Source: Melampsora larici-populina 98AG31
Lineage: Eukaryota > Basidiomycota > Pucciniomycetes > Pucciniales > Melampsoraceae
Assembly (NCBI RefSeq): GCF_000204055.1
Contig: NW_006768816.1
Coordinates: 571,991 to 635,990, forward strand
Direction: 5' to 3'
DNA length: 64,000 nucleotides
The stretch's first letter is position 1, and the number at the start of each line of letters is the position of its first letter. Below are positions 12,741-23,350 of this stretch, one piece after another. A program made the position numbers and the translations under genes. Below the pieces are notes generated by a model. That model was not told the origin of the DNA and made no database searches. It worked only from the letters and a program-made list of their open reading frames with translations.

Positions 12741-14748
12741 TCATTGAGACCCAATAAATTTTGAAGACCCAGAATAGAAAGAAAAGCCGCAACACTGAAG
12801 TTTTTTGCTGAATTTTACATGGGGATGTTGGGGCGCAAGGCATTTCCACATCTGAAGCAAGGGATTGAAAATCTTGTGTATGTCACATGTTATTTTCAAA
12901 TAGCTCTTGCACCCAAAAACTGACAATTCTTTGATTCATTGGTGTAGTGAATAATGAAGATGAAATGGCTACCATCAAAGTCAGGAAAACTAAGGTGGAA
13001 ATTTGAAAACATGCAGGCACAAAAACATTTTGACCCCAAGATATCCTGAACTACATTTTGAGTCAAGACTTTGCCACAAAAATTAAGGGCCATCCCAAAG
13101 ACAATTAAGTCTCTTGTTGAACAAAATAAAGAGGACTATGTTGGTGATCTGCTGATTACTAGCAGTGGTGACAATTAGAAACAAATAGTCCACTTGTGTT
13201 TCATCAAACATCAAATATTTCTGATTTCTCATGTGCAATGCAATGCCTCCTCCCAAAGTTTTGGACCATTGAAAAAGGTGTTATCAGAATCCAGTCAGTC
13301 ATTATCCTTCTCCCAAAAACAATAAAGAGCTTGATGCATTCAGATGTACATTAAATGTTTTCCAGTTCTTTTTGGCTCATTTGAACATTTGTTGTGTTCT
13401 TAATCCTCATATCTACACATAGGTAAACAGTTTGGGGATGTATGTGTTCCTTTGGAACTGTATGAGGTCTGTATGGAAGGGAATGCAGACATTAAAACTG
13501 GAAACACAGTGGAAGCCTGTTGTCCCAAGATTGTGATGCATATTGTGCAACTTTGTAATTCCACTGGATGGCATCATGTTAAAATGTAAGGATACACTGT
13601 GTTAATTGGAATGTGTGGTGCCATACTGCAATGAAGTCATGACACAAAATCTGTAAGAAGATTGAGTACTGTGTTACTTAGTATCTGGCGTGGTTCAGAA
13701 ATAGGCATATATTGAATGATGCACCACTACTCTGTAATTTAGTCCCCTGCTTTCTTGTCAAGGAAGCCTGACAATACATGAGTCCCTCTCCAGACATCCG
13801 CACTTGCAAGGAAAAAGTGTCAGACCAGAGTGACTTAGTCAAGTTAGCTTTTAGGTGGTGTATACAGAGATATGAACTCTGGCTTGCAGATAATCTTCCT
13901 CCTCAATTTGAAATGCACCTTTAGTTTGTGCCCCTACACCTGAGAATGACTTCAGTGCCTGATTGAAAGCCCTCAAAATTTGACCACCACCCTGAATGCT
14001 GTTAGAATGACCTCCATGACTTTGAATCTTGGACCTTCCTTTGCCTTTCTCTCTCCTACCTAGCTATCCTGTTTGTGAGATCAAGAAGAAGACCTGACCT
14101 AGTCAATTCCCTTTGAGACCATTGTTTCTTTGGACAAACTAAAACTTTGACTGTCTTTTGGTTTGGGAAGGTTCTTTGAAGCCAGGACATTGGATTTGGA
14201 CAGAAAACTGTAATTAAATATTGAAAAAGCTACACACACAAATTTACTAGGCTGAACATCATGAAGCTAGCCTTGGATACAGAGTTTTGAGCAAGGACAT
14301 TGGACTTGGGGATGCAGTGTTATCCATCTGGAATTCATAAGGCTTTGCCATCAGGACACATTGAAGATCATTTATTGCCAGATATCAATCAGATAATAGC
14401 AAACCACCCTAGACATAGAGTAGTTGAGCTCAACTGATCAATCAACATGATCATCTGAGCCAGAACTGGTCAGGAGTGTAAGCTATTCTTTGATTCACTC
14501 AATTTCAATATACATGGAAATAAAAACAGAGACCAGGTAGCATCAACCAAGTAAAAAGAGGAAATCTTTACAAAAGATAATTAAATATCCATAGCACTCC
14601 AACCCTGCAGTAGGAAAGAAAATAAGAGACAAGATTGACAATAGACTGGTACCCTTTGCAAGAGTCTGAACTCTTTCAGTATCCTGATCCAAATTTTTTG
14701 ATGTATGAATTCAGATGACTTTATATATTTAATGCCCATCTTATATCT

Positions 14749-16384
14749 TCAAGACCTTGATTTTCTGATCAAAAACAAAAATTTCAGAAACCTCAAGGTC
14801 AGGGTTGGGTTATAATGCAGCAAAATAGTTGAAAACCAGACTGACCTGAAAGCAGACTGTGCAGCCACAGCTGTATCCTCAACCTCACCTAACAAACCTT
14901 GCAATTGCTCGCTGGCAGCCAGATGATAAGCATGCTGAGCTTTGATCAACTCACTCAAGGCTTGGATTGGTTCAGGCTGGTTTTGATAGAGGGAGAAATG
15001 TCCAACAAAAATGTGTCAGCAGAGAGAGATCATAGTAATGATGACTGAAAATCTGCTCACGTCGTCCAACACTCTCTTCATCAAGCCTATAGCTTCTTCA
15101 GTTGCGGAAACCAATTTCTCTTCCGCATGCTCAACTTCCAAATTTGCTTGTTCTAACTTGGGCCCACCTGTCGAATGACTTTTGAGTGTCATTCGAGCCG
15201 CATCCAACGCCAACCTAGATCAAAAGCTAAACGTCATCAGCTTAACTCCTTTACAAAAATATGGCGTAAAAAATTTACCTAGCTGTGCGAACTACTTGTC
15301 TGCTCTTCACTGCCGCTTGAATATCTTGAGCCATAGTCTGTTGCCAAACTTGTAGAAAGTTCTTTTTGATGGCGGCGTCTTGTGCTAGCCTTGCATCGCC
15401 GACTTGAGCTTGGACCATGGCGTAGGATTTCAAGACCTTGCCCATCATCGCATTGACGTTTGAATCGGAATCCTTATCCGAAGCCGCCGAGGACGTAGTC
15501 CCCAACTCGAGTGCCCCAGACGTAGCTGCCCGTGACAGAGCATGCGCTAGCGTCTTGTGCTGCACTGGGGTCTTGGCAGGAGCTTCGATTGGGGGAAGAT
15601 TCGTACCTGTCAGATACCGTTCAGCGAGTCAGAAATTCGGCATCATGATCACAGGAAAGAACACGCAGTGAGGTTCCGTACTGACCCTTCGTGGCAGCTG
15701 AAGCCCAAGTGGTCAGAGTATGTGATATAGTGGTAGCTGTCTCATTGAGCGACTCGTTGACTTGAATAGGATAGTCGTACGCCTCACTTTCTAGAGAATG
15801 AAACCAATCGCTCAGGAATCGAGTAACACTAAAGGCATACGTTTTTGCTGAACGTACCGTATGTTTTGACGATGCGGAGTAAAGAGGCGTGCGCATTGCG
15901 GAGCGCATCAACTCGGCGTTCCAAGTCTTTATATTCTTCGGGTAGTTCTGTTTGCTCATGGGGTCAGATTGATCGTTGATCAGTCAATTCGAGGATGTTC
16001 CATGCATACCTGTCACATCGTCTTGCTCCAAGGTTCCCAAGCGCTCTCGGGCAGTCTGGCTAAGAGTCTGAAAGCAGAAATGGGTATCACGGTGTCAGAA
16101 AGACGCTATGTAGGAGTCATTGGGGCGATCTAGAAGTGGATTCGGCCAAAACCGTTTCATTGCGTCACATAGACTGGAAAGAATAAAATAACTCACTGCA
16201 AAGCTTTTACTCAGCTTGTCAGTCTGTTCGGACAAATTGATGCTAGCAACACCATGCTGAACATTCTGTCCGAGGCTTCCCAGTGTACTAGTGAATGCTT
16301 GCTACGGATTTCACGGCTATGATTAGCCTGTCCAATTGATCGCTACGCTCCGTCTAGAAGGGATGTGCTCACCTTCCAAGACAT
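14749..16384 (-). CDS. BAR-domain protein, Gvp36-like
   Basis: Nine exons on the minus strand: 16373-16384, 16197-16301, 16010-16067, 15858-15947, 15686-15790, 15279-15606, 15061-15214, 14846-14976, 14749-14764; 999 nt, 332 residues. The first exon has four codons (MSWK) and the last only five sense codons. Key blocks are ELPEEYKDLERRVDAL, VKTYESEAYDYP (formed across a 67-nt intron) and a long helical C-terminal half (KLEQANLEVEHAEEKL). All are typical of the fungal Gvp36 branch of BAR proteins. These bind curved membranes and act at the Golgi, vacuole and endosomes in vesicle traffic. No SH3 domain is present, as expected for Gvp36 types. A 451-bp foldback element begins about 345 bp upstream of the start codon. 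The 67-nt intron has no stop codon, but reading through it changes frame, so splicing is required. Confidence 0.85.
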
Positions 16385-16728
16385 GATGAATTTGCGAAAA
16401 GTTGAAGACGACGCAGATAAGATCAGTTCAAGTCTTGAGGTTTGATGGTTCGAAAGATTGGGTATGTCTGATTAGAAAAGTTGATTCTTGAAGCGTTAAT
16501 CAAATCGGTCAAGAGGAGGTCTCGAGCGAAATGGGAAGTAGTCAACAACTGGTAATGGTAATCAGATTAATCAGGATTAATCGATCACACAGTGACACTT
16601 GCCAATTACCATACAGGTGGTATGTAAATACAAAATTGACTTTAAAACAGTTTGACTTAAAGTTAAGCTGCGGGACCTAAAGCCTAACACAGGACCTCTG
16701 CCTAACTGGGCAAGCTCACAGAAGCTCA

Positions 16729-17179
16729 CACCGCGGGAATTAATTAGTTCAAAACCCGATTGAACCGAGTTTCGGTGTCCGGGTTCGAAATTTCCTCGAA
16801 TTGTGAATTTTGTTCACAATTCGTTTGCAATAGGTTTGCCAATTGCCCTTGAGCGGTACTCTGTTGGCCCCGTGTTTGTATGTACAGCTACAACATACAA
16901 CAACCACCCCATTTCCGACCATTGAGCCATCTTTCCTTTGTCATGCATCCTCAGTCTTGATGCTCTGCACATCGGCGAATCTGTGGTGACTGTTGTTGAA
17001 AGGCGTTGTTGTTGTATGATGTAGCTGTGCATACTCGGGGCGAGCAGAGTACCGCTCAAGGGAGATCGGCAAACGTATTGCAAACAAATTGTGAACGAAA
17101 TTCACGATTTGAGGAAATTTCGAACCCGGACACCGAAATTTGGTTCAATCGGGGTTCAAACTAATTAATTCCCGCGGTG
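16729..17179. mobile_element. Foldback element with ~180-bp inverted repeats
   Basis: Left arm 16729 to about 16910 and right arm about 17000-17179 are inverted copies, roughly 85-90 percent alike. They begin CACCGCGGGAATTAATTAG and leave only about 90 bp between them. The element is flanked by TCA on both sides (16726-16728 and 17180-17182), a possible 3-bp target duplication. A CACC terminus with a 3-bp duplication would suit a CACTA-like non-autonomous element, but this class is a guess. It carries no plausible gene; open frames across it are palindrome artefacts. It lies in the spacer between the divergent BAR and EMC7 genes. Confidence 0.8.
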
Positions 17180-17194
17180 TCATCAGCTCTGCAC

Positions 17195-17634
17195 AGGACC
17201 CTGGAAAGCTCCTGGAGAACAAACCGTCCTGAGGGGGTTTTCGGATACCGGTGTTTTGTGAAGTCATGTCACATGGTACCAGAGATGTGACAGGTGCAAA
17301 AGATGCGCCTCAACGAGGGCTATCAGATGGTACACATGTCTGACCCTGAACATGACTGGTGGCTTGGGAAATGTGTGATTTGTAACTTTTGCCCCCCCAG
17401 ACCGACGAAAATCCATACCGGCTCGGGTCGGGTACTTACATACGGATATCTCGGTGATTACACGTGGTACAAAACTGAAAGTATATGTAATCGAGAGCCC
17501 TGATCAAGGCGCTTCTCCTACCACCGAGAAATCTATGTTAACCCACCTCTCCTCGGGGCAAATAGTGAAAGTGTGAGGGCCGGGGCCGGAATGGATCGAG
17601 GACGGTTTGTTCTCCAGGAGCTTTCCGGGGTCCT
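17195..17634. mobile_element. 440-bp hAT-like MITE with 8-bp target duplication
   Basis: Terminal inverted repeats of about 35 bp: the left end reads AGGACCCTGGAAAGCTC and the inverted right end AGGACCCCGGAAAGCTC, followed by shared CTGGAGAACAAACCGTCC. The flanks are an exact 8-bp direct repeat, CTCTGCAC, at 17187-17194 and 17635-17642. An 8-bp target duplication is the mark of the hAT superfamily. No transposase is encoded, so it is non-autonomous. Its terminus is nearly the same as that of the MITE at 40757-41022. Confidence 0.85.
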
Positions 17635-17642
17635 CTCTGCAC

Positions 17643-18258
17643 TCCACTGCTCCACAAGAACCAGCTTCGGTGATGCAAGACTTCTACTATGTAGATGCTG
17701 CTCACTTACGGCGACGCAATGTATGAAATTTCCAAAAATATTCGTCGCTGAATGATGTTGGCGATGGATTGCAGGGAGAAATTCTTCAGAGGTGCTTGAA
17801 AGAATAATTTTGAAGCTATATAGGTTTGACTTTGAGTTCCAAATCTACAGCCAGAAAAGGCAAGGCAGGGAATCATGAGCAGAACACATCAACACGGCTG
17901 ACCAGCCAGACGATTCAGTATGACTTTTTCAAGGGTTCCATGTGTTCACTACCAAGAAACTCAAGAAACTAAATCAAGTGAGTAATGGTGGTCATCTCGT
18001 GGGGTTTTAGGAAACTTGAGGTTGTCTTTTTTTATGCAAGCAAATAATTAATGAACGTGAGAAGAAAGAAAGAAAGGAACTACCAAGTGCAAACCTTTGC
18101 AAACAGCATTGACTTCTGGGCAGACCCCTTGCCCGAGTGAAGACCGGGTTGAATCTGTGCGCCGGATCGTTGAAGTGACTCGGGCAGGGCAGGGAATGGT
18201 TCGAACTTTGAAGGCCATCATGATCGGTCAGCTCTCAAGCCCACCAAGCCTCACCAAG
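17643..18258. other. EMC7 upstream region
   Basis: About 0.6 kb between the MITE and the EMC7 start. No convincing gene or clear TATA box is seen. It presumably carries the EMC7 promoter, which the MITE insertion has moved close to. Confidence 0.4.
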
Positions 18259-19411
18259 ATGAAAACCTCACCCAGCCTGCTTCAATTCTCTATCCTGTGA
18301 GTCGTCTTGCTTCGTTTTGAATCTCCATATGTATTACTGATAGCTTTTTCTCTGTGATATAGGCTCTGCTTCTTCAGTTGGACAACTCTCGTCATCAGTA
18401 TCGACGTTGAGGGACAGTTAGCTTGGAACCCTCTTTTGCATGGTCCGTTCTTCAAGCTATATATACATTTCAAAGCAATCTCACAGGCGGAATGTATTTG
18501 GTTGCACTTTATGAGGTGGCTAATTCTTCGTTTCTTCTGCCAGACATCTCACAAATCTCACCAGACTCCCGAGTGATTATCGGACCACGACAGCAGGACA
18601 AAGCTTTCATTAGAGAGGATGGTACTTTTGTACTGTAAGATTCGAATTCCGTGATCTTTATGTTTAGCTTTTCATTCGTCTCTAACACGCTTTTGCATCG
18701 GCTATCTTGGTTCAGACAGGATGTGCGTCCAGGGAAACATGTGCTACGAGTCGCCTGTCGAGAATTTGGATTTTTACGACTGATGATCGATGTATCTGAG
18801 TCAGACAATGAGGCACCAATAGTAAAGCCTTATGTACCAGGACAAGCATCGCCACCAGTCGGTTATCCCGAACCACGCTTATCCTACCCAATTCGACTGG
18901 TGGCCACGAACCGACTACAATACGTTGAAGAGCGGGCAGGATTCAACCCATTGTCCATGCTACTTGCCAATCCTATGTATCTACTCATGGGTGGCATGTT
19001 CGTGTTCATGATGATCATGCCGAAGGTGGATTCGTCTTCACCTCTTTGACACTCGAGATAACACATCGAATGATGTAGTTGACTGACTTTATCGATCTTT
19101 TCCTGTCGATATGAAATAGATCATGAACATGATGGACCCAGAAGCTTTGGCGGAAGTCCAAGCCAATCAAGCCAACATGCACAAACAGATGGCTTCTATG
19201 CAGAGTCTGGATTTCGCTTCCGGTTGGTATCCTTCCTATGATAGCACATTCATCAAACCTGTACTTTACTTACGCTGCTTCGGAATTAACAGGACTGTCA
19301 AAGATGTTGTCTCCTACTGGCGATGATGATACGCCAGATCAAGTGACGTCTAAGTCGACCGCTTCAGGCAGCAAGGCAACCTCTGGAAATAATGCTAAGA
19401 AAAGAAAGTGA
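18259..19411 (+). CDS. EMC7: ER membrane protein complex subunit 7
   Basis: Six exons: 18259-18296, 18363-18442, 18487-18634, 18716-19025, 19120-19222, 19293-19411; 798 nt, 265 residues. The product has an N-terminal signal sequence (residues 1 to about 26), a lumenal beta-sandwich (IDVEGQLAWN, then YLVALYEV, and VRPGKHVLRV, the EMC7 signature blocks), and a single transmembrane helix at about 170-192 (NPMYLLMGGMFVFMMIMPK). A cytosolic tail starts IMNMMDPEALAEVQ and ends in basic residues KKRK. EMC7 is a peripheral subunit of the EMC insertase, which places tail-anchored and multipass proteins in the ER membrane. The exon 4 frame runs on past its donor to a stop, but the splice to IMNMMDPE restores the conserved tail. 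Length and order match fungal EMC7 well. Confidence 0.92.
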
Positions 19412-20273
19412 AACATCAGCCCCTCTTTGTATTCAGTACTTTGTAAATTTGCACTACATACATACCTAGCTTTGCAGTTGTGATACAAGATATTTCTCAA
19501 GTCAGGTCTCTTGTACAAAATATGCAGTTATTTCTAGACTTGGTGGAACATTTCAAGTAGCGCCTCTCCTCAGAAACAAACCCAGAAGACTTAAGGGCTC
19601 AATTTAAGAAAGCCCATGATTCGGTCGCGGATGATCTCCGTATAAAAAGTCTCTTGAGTACAGAGGGAATCACACTGACGAATTTCTCTTCATCACTGGT
19701 CCACACGCAGACCTAACCTTGTAAGAGTGTTGATTTCGCATGAGATCATATAACAAAACACAGATAATTTTTCATTTCTCGAGAAGATTCAGCATTGGAA
19801 CTTTGCTATCAGTCTAACTGTCCAACGTACTGCGATTTTTGCCTTGAACCCTGTTGAGCCTTGTCTGACGCGGCACAAACATTGGGATTGGACTTTAAAA
19901 AGTCTAACCTTGCCTGTGAACATGTGTAACAACAAGAAACATCGTTTTGAGTCACTGTTTGTAGGATTTGAAGATGAATTACACATGCGGTACGGTCTTT
20001 GCCCAGCTTCCGATACTGCAGTAGCGAAATCATACTTTGTTTTGCAGACCTTCCAATCGCTGCTACTCATTTTTCAGCTCTCTTTAGCCCACTAAACGAA
20101 GTAGGAATCTTTTTAAAGGTGATGATAATGAAGAAATTACGAAAACAGGAACAAGAGGTAAGATTGAGGTAAGATGTACAACGTCGCTACGGTAGGAGAG
20201 CATAATACAAGAAATGTGTGCGTGATGGAGCGATGCAAGCACGCGTCAGACATTGCGTAGTCGACCCATAGAC
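19412..20273. other. Convergent spacer
   Basis: An 0.86-kb spacer between the 3' ends of EMC7 (+) and the first paralogue gene (-). Overlapping short frames at 19789-20095 on both strands show no motif. Nothing else is supported. Confidence 0.5.
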
Positions 20274-21678
20274 TCAGCGGCGATGAATAAATGGGTCTAT
20301 CAGACTCTCATTGTCTGATATGCTTTCAGTATCACCGTCCGCCATGTCCCAATCTTCTCCTTGCCAAGATCCAGCCCGCCCATATTGCTTGGCAAGAAAC
20401 AGGCCGGAGCCCGTCTCCGCCAATGCCGGGCTAACACTGGTTTGTTTTGGCGATTCAGGAGGTGCCATCCATGCAGGTAGCAGAAACGTGTTATCCTCCA
20501 TCGATCGAGGTGCCTCAAATCGAACTCGACGTCCAGTAACACGCGCAACGGAGAGGTGCAAGGGAGAAGGGGTGATAGCACCCTCGGGAGTGGGAAGATC
20601 GCCAGCCACTGACGGGCTGCTGACCGATAAAGTCAACCCAGGTGTCACCAAATGAGCGTTTTGGTTGACCGCTCTTGGAGGCGTGAGCTGCGGTCGGTTG
20701 CAGAACTCAAGCACGGGTACCCCCTCTCCTTTAGTGCCACAGTTCTGCGAGGCATTGGAAGACATGATATGAGTATCAGGACTACTTCGCGAGACAATTC
20801 CTAGCGGCAATTGTAAGAAGTAAACGGGAGGGACTGAGTTGTCTCACTTACGGTACTGTGACTACAAAACGCCAGGGCCAAACCCCTTCCAGGCGACCAC
20901 TCGCTCCCCGCAAGTCGTGCAGGCGACTCTGCCTTCCCAACGAATTGCCCACAGTGGGGAGGAGAAGCCTTCTTGACTCTTTTTGGCTGGCGAATCGGCA
21001 GGAGTAAGGTAGAGTTTCAAGGAGAAAGAGTCAGCACGAAGAATCAAGGTAATGAGCTCGTCTCGAAACCCACAAGAGTCCGCGCTCTTGGAAAGCGAGC
21101 ATGTGGCCACCCGTCATCGCTATCGTCTTCTGCGTCCAACGCGATGATCCTCTGTGAGAAGTTTCGACTCACGTGTGGCTCCCTGAAGGGCGTTTTGGTC
21201 TGTAGATCGGAACACGCGTACACAAAGAGTCAGTGGTCTAGATGCGACATGGATCATGATAGAAGTGAAGCGTATGCAGAAAAGTAACATACCGAACATT
21301 GTGCATTGTATCTTTTGAGGATATTCCTGTTGAAATGCGGGTCAACATGAATAGCATCGGACTGTTTATTATAGACGGACCACGTCAGTCACGACTACAT
21401 CTGGGTGGTAGTCTATGCCAAAACGTCAACTCACTTCCATGGTTTCCGAAGCACCTTGTCTGTTATCCCCGGTATGATGCGCCTTAGGAAAGGGGAATAC
21501 ATTGTATAGTCAGGCTCTTCGTAACGTGGTGGAAATCTTGTGGTGAACACAATAAAAGGAAACCCACAATGGCATTAGACACAGACGCCGGCTGTTTTTG
21601 TGATCTTGGCTTCGATGCCAAGCTTTGGAGCACTGAGGCCATGACGAAGCGTGAACGGGATTGTGGTGCTTGAGTCAT
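20274..21678 (-). CDS. Unknown protein, paralogue A of an inverted pair
   Basis: Six exons on the minus strand: 21568-21678, 21435-21482, 21361-21293 (low coordinate 21293), 21074-21199, 20852-20986, 20274-20744; 960 nt, 319 residues. The four internal exons are 48, 69, 126 and 135 nt, exactly as in the paralogue at 30562-31845. Conserved blocks are HFNRNILKRYNAQCS, PFREP.VSRNFSQRII, an acidic DSDD.WP.ARFPR segment, SEWSP.RGLAL.FCSH, LTPPRAV and a C-terminal SDNESL.DPF. The protein lacks transmembrane segments and a signal peptide, is rich in Ser/Pro/Arg, and looks partly disordered. I do not recognise the family. Compared with copy B it has a C-terminal insertion of about 35 residues before the SDNESL tail. 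The first donor (ATT then GTGGGT) is the least certain junction. A TATA-like box lies about 175 bp upstream. Confidence 0.7.
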
Positions 21679-22330
21679 TGTTAGAAGAGTTGATTGGCGG
21701 TGGATAATAAAGGTGTGGGGATGGATAAGGAAAACAAGAAGTAGAGATCAAGTTTTCAAAAAGGGTGGTATGAAGATGCGAAGGTAGTATGTGGTATGGA
21801 ATGGAAAGTGATTGAGAAGTATCTGTTTGTCTGCCATCAGAGGCTGTCTCTTTATACTTTTTCGAGAGATTTTGTATTCTATTTAGACAGGCTTCTCTCG
21901 GATTGGTAGCCCTAGAAAAAGGTACCATTATCATCAATGCGTCAAGTCACCCGGGCTGCAGGAGCATGATCTATGGAAAAAATGACACAGGTAAAATCCA
22001 GGCTCAGACTCGGTTTAGATAAGAGCACTCGAGCTTTTGAGTGACAAATGAAAACTCGTGGTCAATTGATGAGGCATGGAAGTTAAACGTAGGTACAGGG
22101 CCAAATGTGTGCACATGACAGGGTGTACCAAGAAAGTCCAATGCCCTTAGGAGGAAAGCAAGAAAGGCGTGCGCGATCTATCAATATCAGCCATCTCAAG
22201 GACCATCTGTTCGGTGATGTGGGATTGTGCAGTTCTTGTGGCAATTGATCAAATGAGAAGCGGATCGCTATCATAACCGACACTCGAGTGATCGTGCGTA
22301 TCCTCAAAGAAGCCCTTGGACCTTGTTACG
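21679..22330 (-). promoter_or_regulatory. Paralogue A upstream region, duplicated with copy B
   Basis: Read on the minus strand, this region resembles the DNA upstream of paralogue B (about 29980-30561). Shared pieces include TCCTTGAGATGGCTG, a CACACCCTxTCATG-like stretch, CAAAAGCTCGAG and GAAGCCTGT, followed by a TATA-like box (tttata at 21851-21856 on +). Homology that reaches about 0.6 kb above the ATG shows the duplication carried the promoter as well as the gene. The frames here do not look like separate genes. Confidence 0.5.
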
Positions 22331-23350
22331 TATGCCATTGACATTCTCGCCATCAATCTTGAAGCTTGTGCTCTCTGAGGTGTTGAAAGCCTTGGTGAGC
22401 GCATTCAACCTGAAGTCTTCACTCCACGTTGTTTATCAAAAAAGCGCGGTACAAAATTATGTGTCGCTCTTGTCATTCAACACAAGCTTACGACGAGCAG
22501 AGAGATATCACGTCCGAAACCCCATTGCAGTTTTCGTTACCCTCGAACAGAGATAACAATTGCGCGCATAGTTTGATGTCTATCAATACTTTCCCCAATC
22601 TAGAGGTATAAAGATTACCCAGCCCTAAAAACTCGATAGGAACTCATGTGACGGAATAAAAGTACGTTTAGATTGATATCAGATGGGTCCCAATTTTTGC
22701 GAGTTGTGAAGTGGAAGTTATTGGCGATTTGCTTCAAACGGATGTCTTTTGAGTCAAATCCAGCAGCATTGTGGAGTGTACTTTTGAGAGCTTCACCTTG
22801 TTAAGAATTTTCGAATGCCTCATTGGCCTGGAGATTATCTCAAGAAGCCTGAACATATTGCTGATGTGCAGGTTCAGGACTTGATTCGCGCAACTTTTCT
22901 AGATGTTACAATATCGCAAAGTGCACGACTTGCAAGTATGCGCGATTTTTCGTATGTAGAGCCTGAGGTTGGATTCTTTCCTCATGGAACAGATACACTT
23001 AGCTCTTCCATACTTCTTTAGCCCGCAACCTACGATGTGTTGAAGATCACAATTTCTCCCCATTCATCCCATTATTCGTCGAGCTCCAACACGGTGCACA
23101 GGTGTATTTCCTATGTGAGTGTGCTCTGTTTCACCCTCTTTCCTTACCCTCCTTCGCGCCAGCTCAACACAAGCCCCACCAAATAGCGAGACGCTCACCG
23201 ACCTCCTAATCCCGTCGGCCTCGGTGGATAATACATGGAAATCGAATTGCTTTGACGAATTGCACGCTGTCGGGGCCGAGTCGCAAATGACATCATTCCG
23301 TCAACGGCTGAGAGAGAGGATACGAGGCGACCGTTTAACCAATCAGCAGG
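22331..23350. other. Spacer upstream of nitrilase gene
   Basis: About 1 kb with no clear gene. A 68-codon frame on + (22815-23021) is uninterrupted and has balanced composition, but no family or splice partner could be found. It might be a small gene or the remains of an exon; I leave it uncalled. Confidence 0.35.

Larger units (their letters stand above)
8018..14748. other. 6.7-kb AT-rich gene desert with decayed repeats
   Basis: No complete gene could be supported. Two short frames just upstream of the sterol oxidase (8374-8595 and 8614-8808, +) have higher GC but no motifs and are not called. The rest consists of AT-rich, low-coding sequence. Within it are a small inverted-repeat element near 9337-9456, a tandem duplication at 11570-11965, and a decayed copy of the dispersed repeat ORF at about 12330-12740. 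These are listed separately. Confidence 0.5.

Noticed and set aside
16814..17083. 89-codon minus-strand frame inside the foldback element
   Set aside because: It runs through the palindrome core and is a by-product of the inverted arms.
18651..19049. Plus-strand frame read as one 132-codon protein ending PKVDSSSPL
   Set aside because: This is EMC7 exon 4 plus flanking intron sequence; splicing at 19025 to 19120 restores the conserved EMC7 tail.
20973..21487. Plus-strand frames that resemble the minus-strand frame at 30859-31095
   Set aside because: They are antisense shadows of exons 2-5 of the two paralogous genes; they look alike only because the sense genes are homologous. Splice sites and conserved text support the sense strand.
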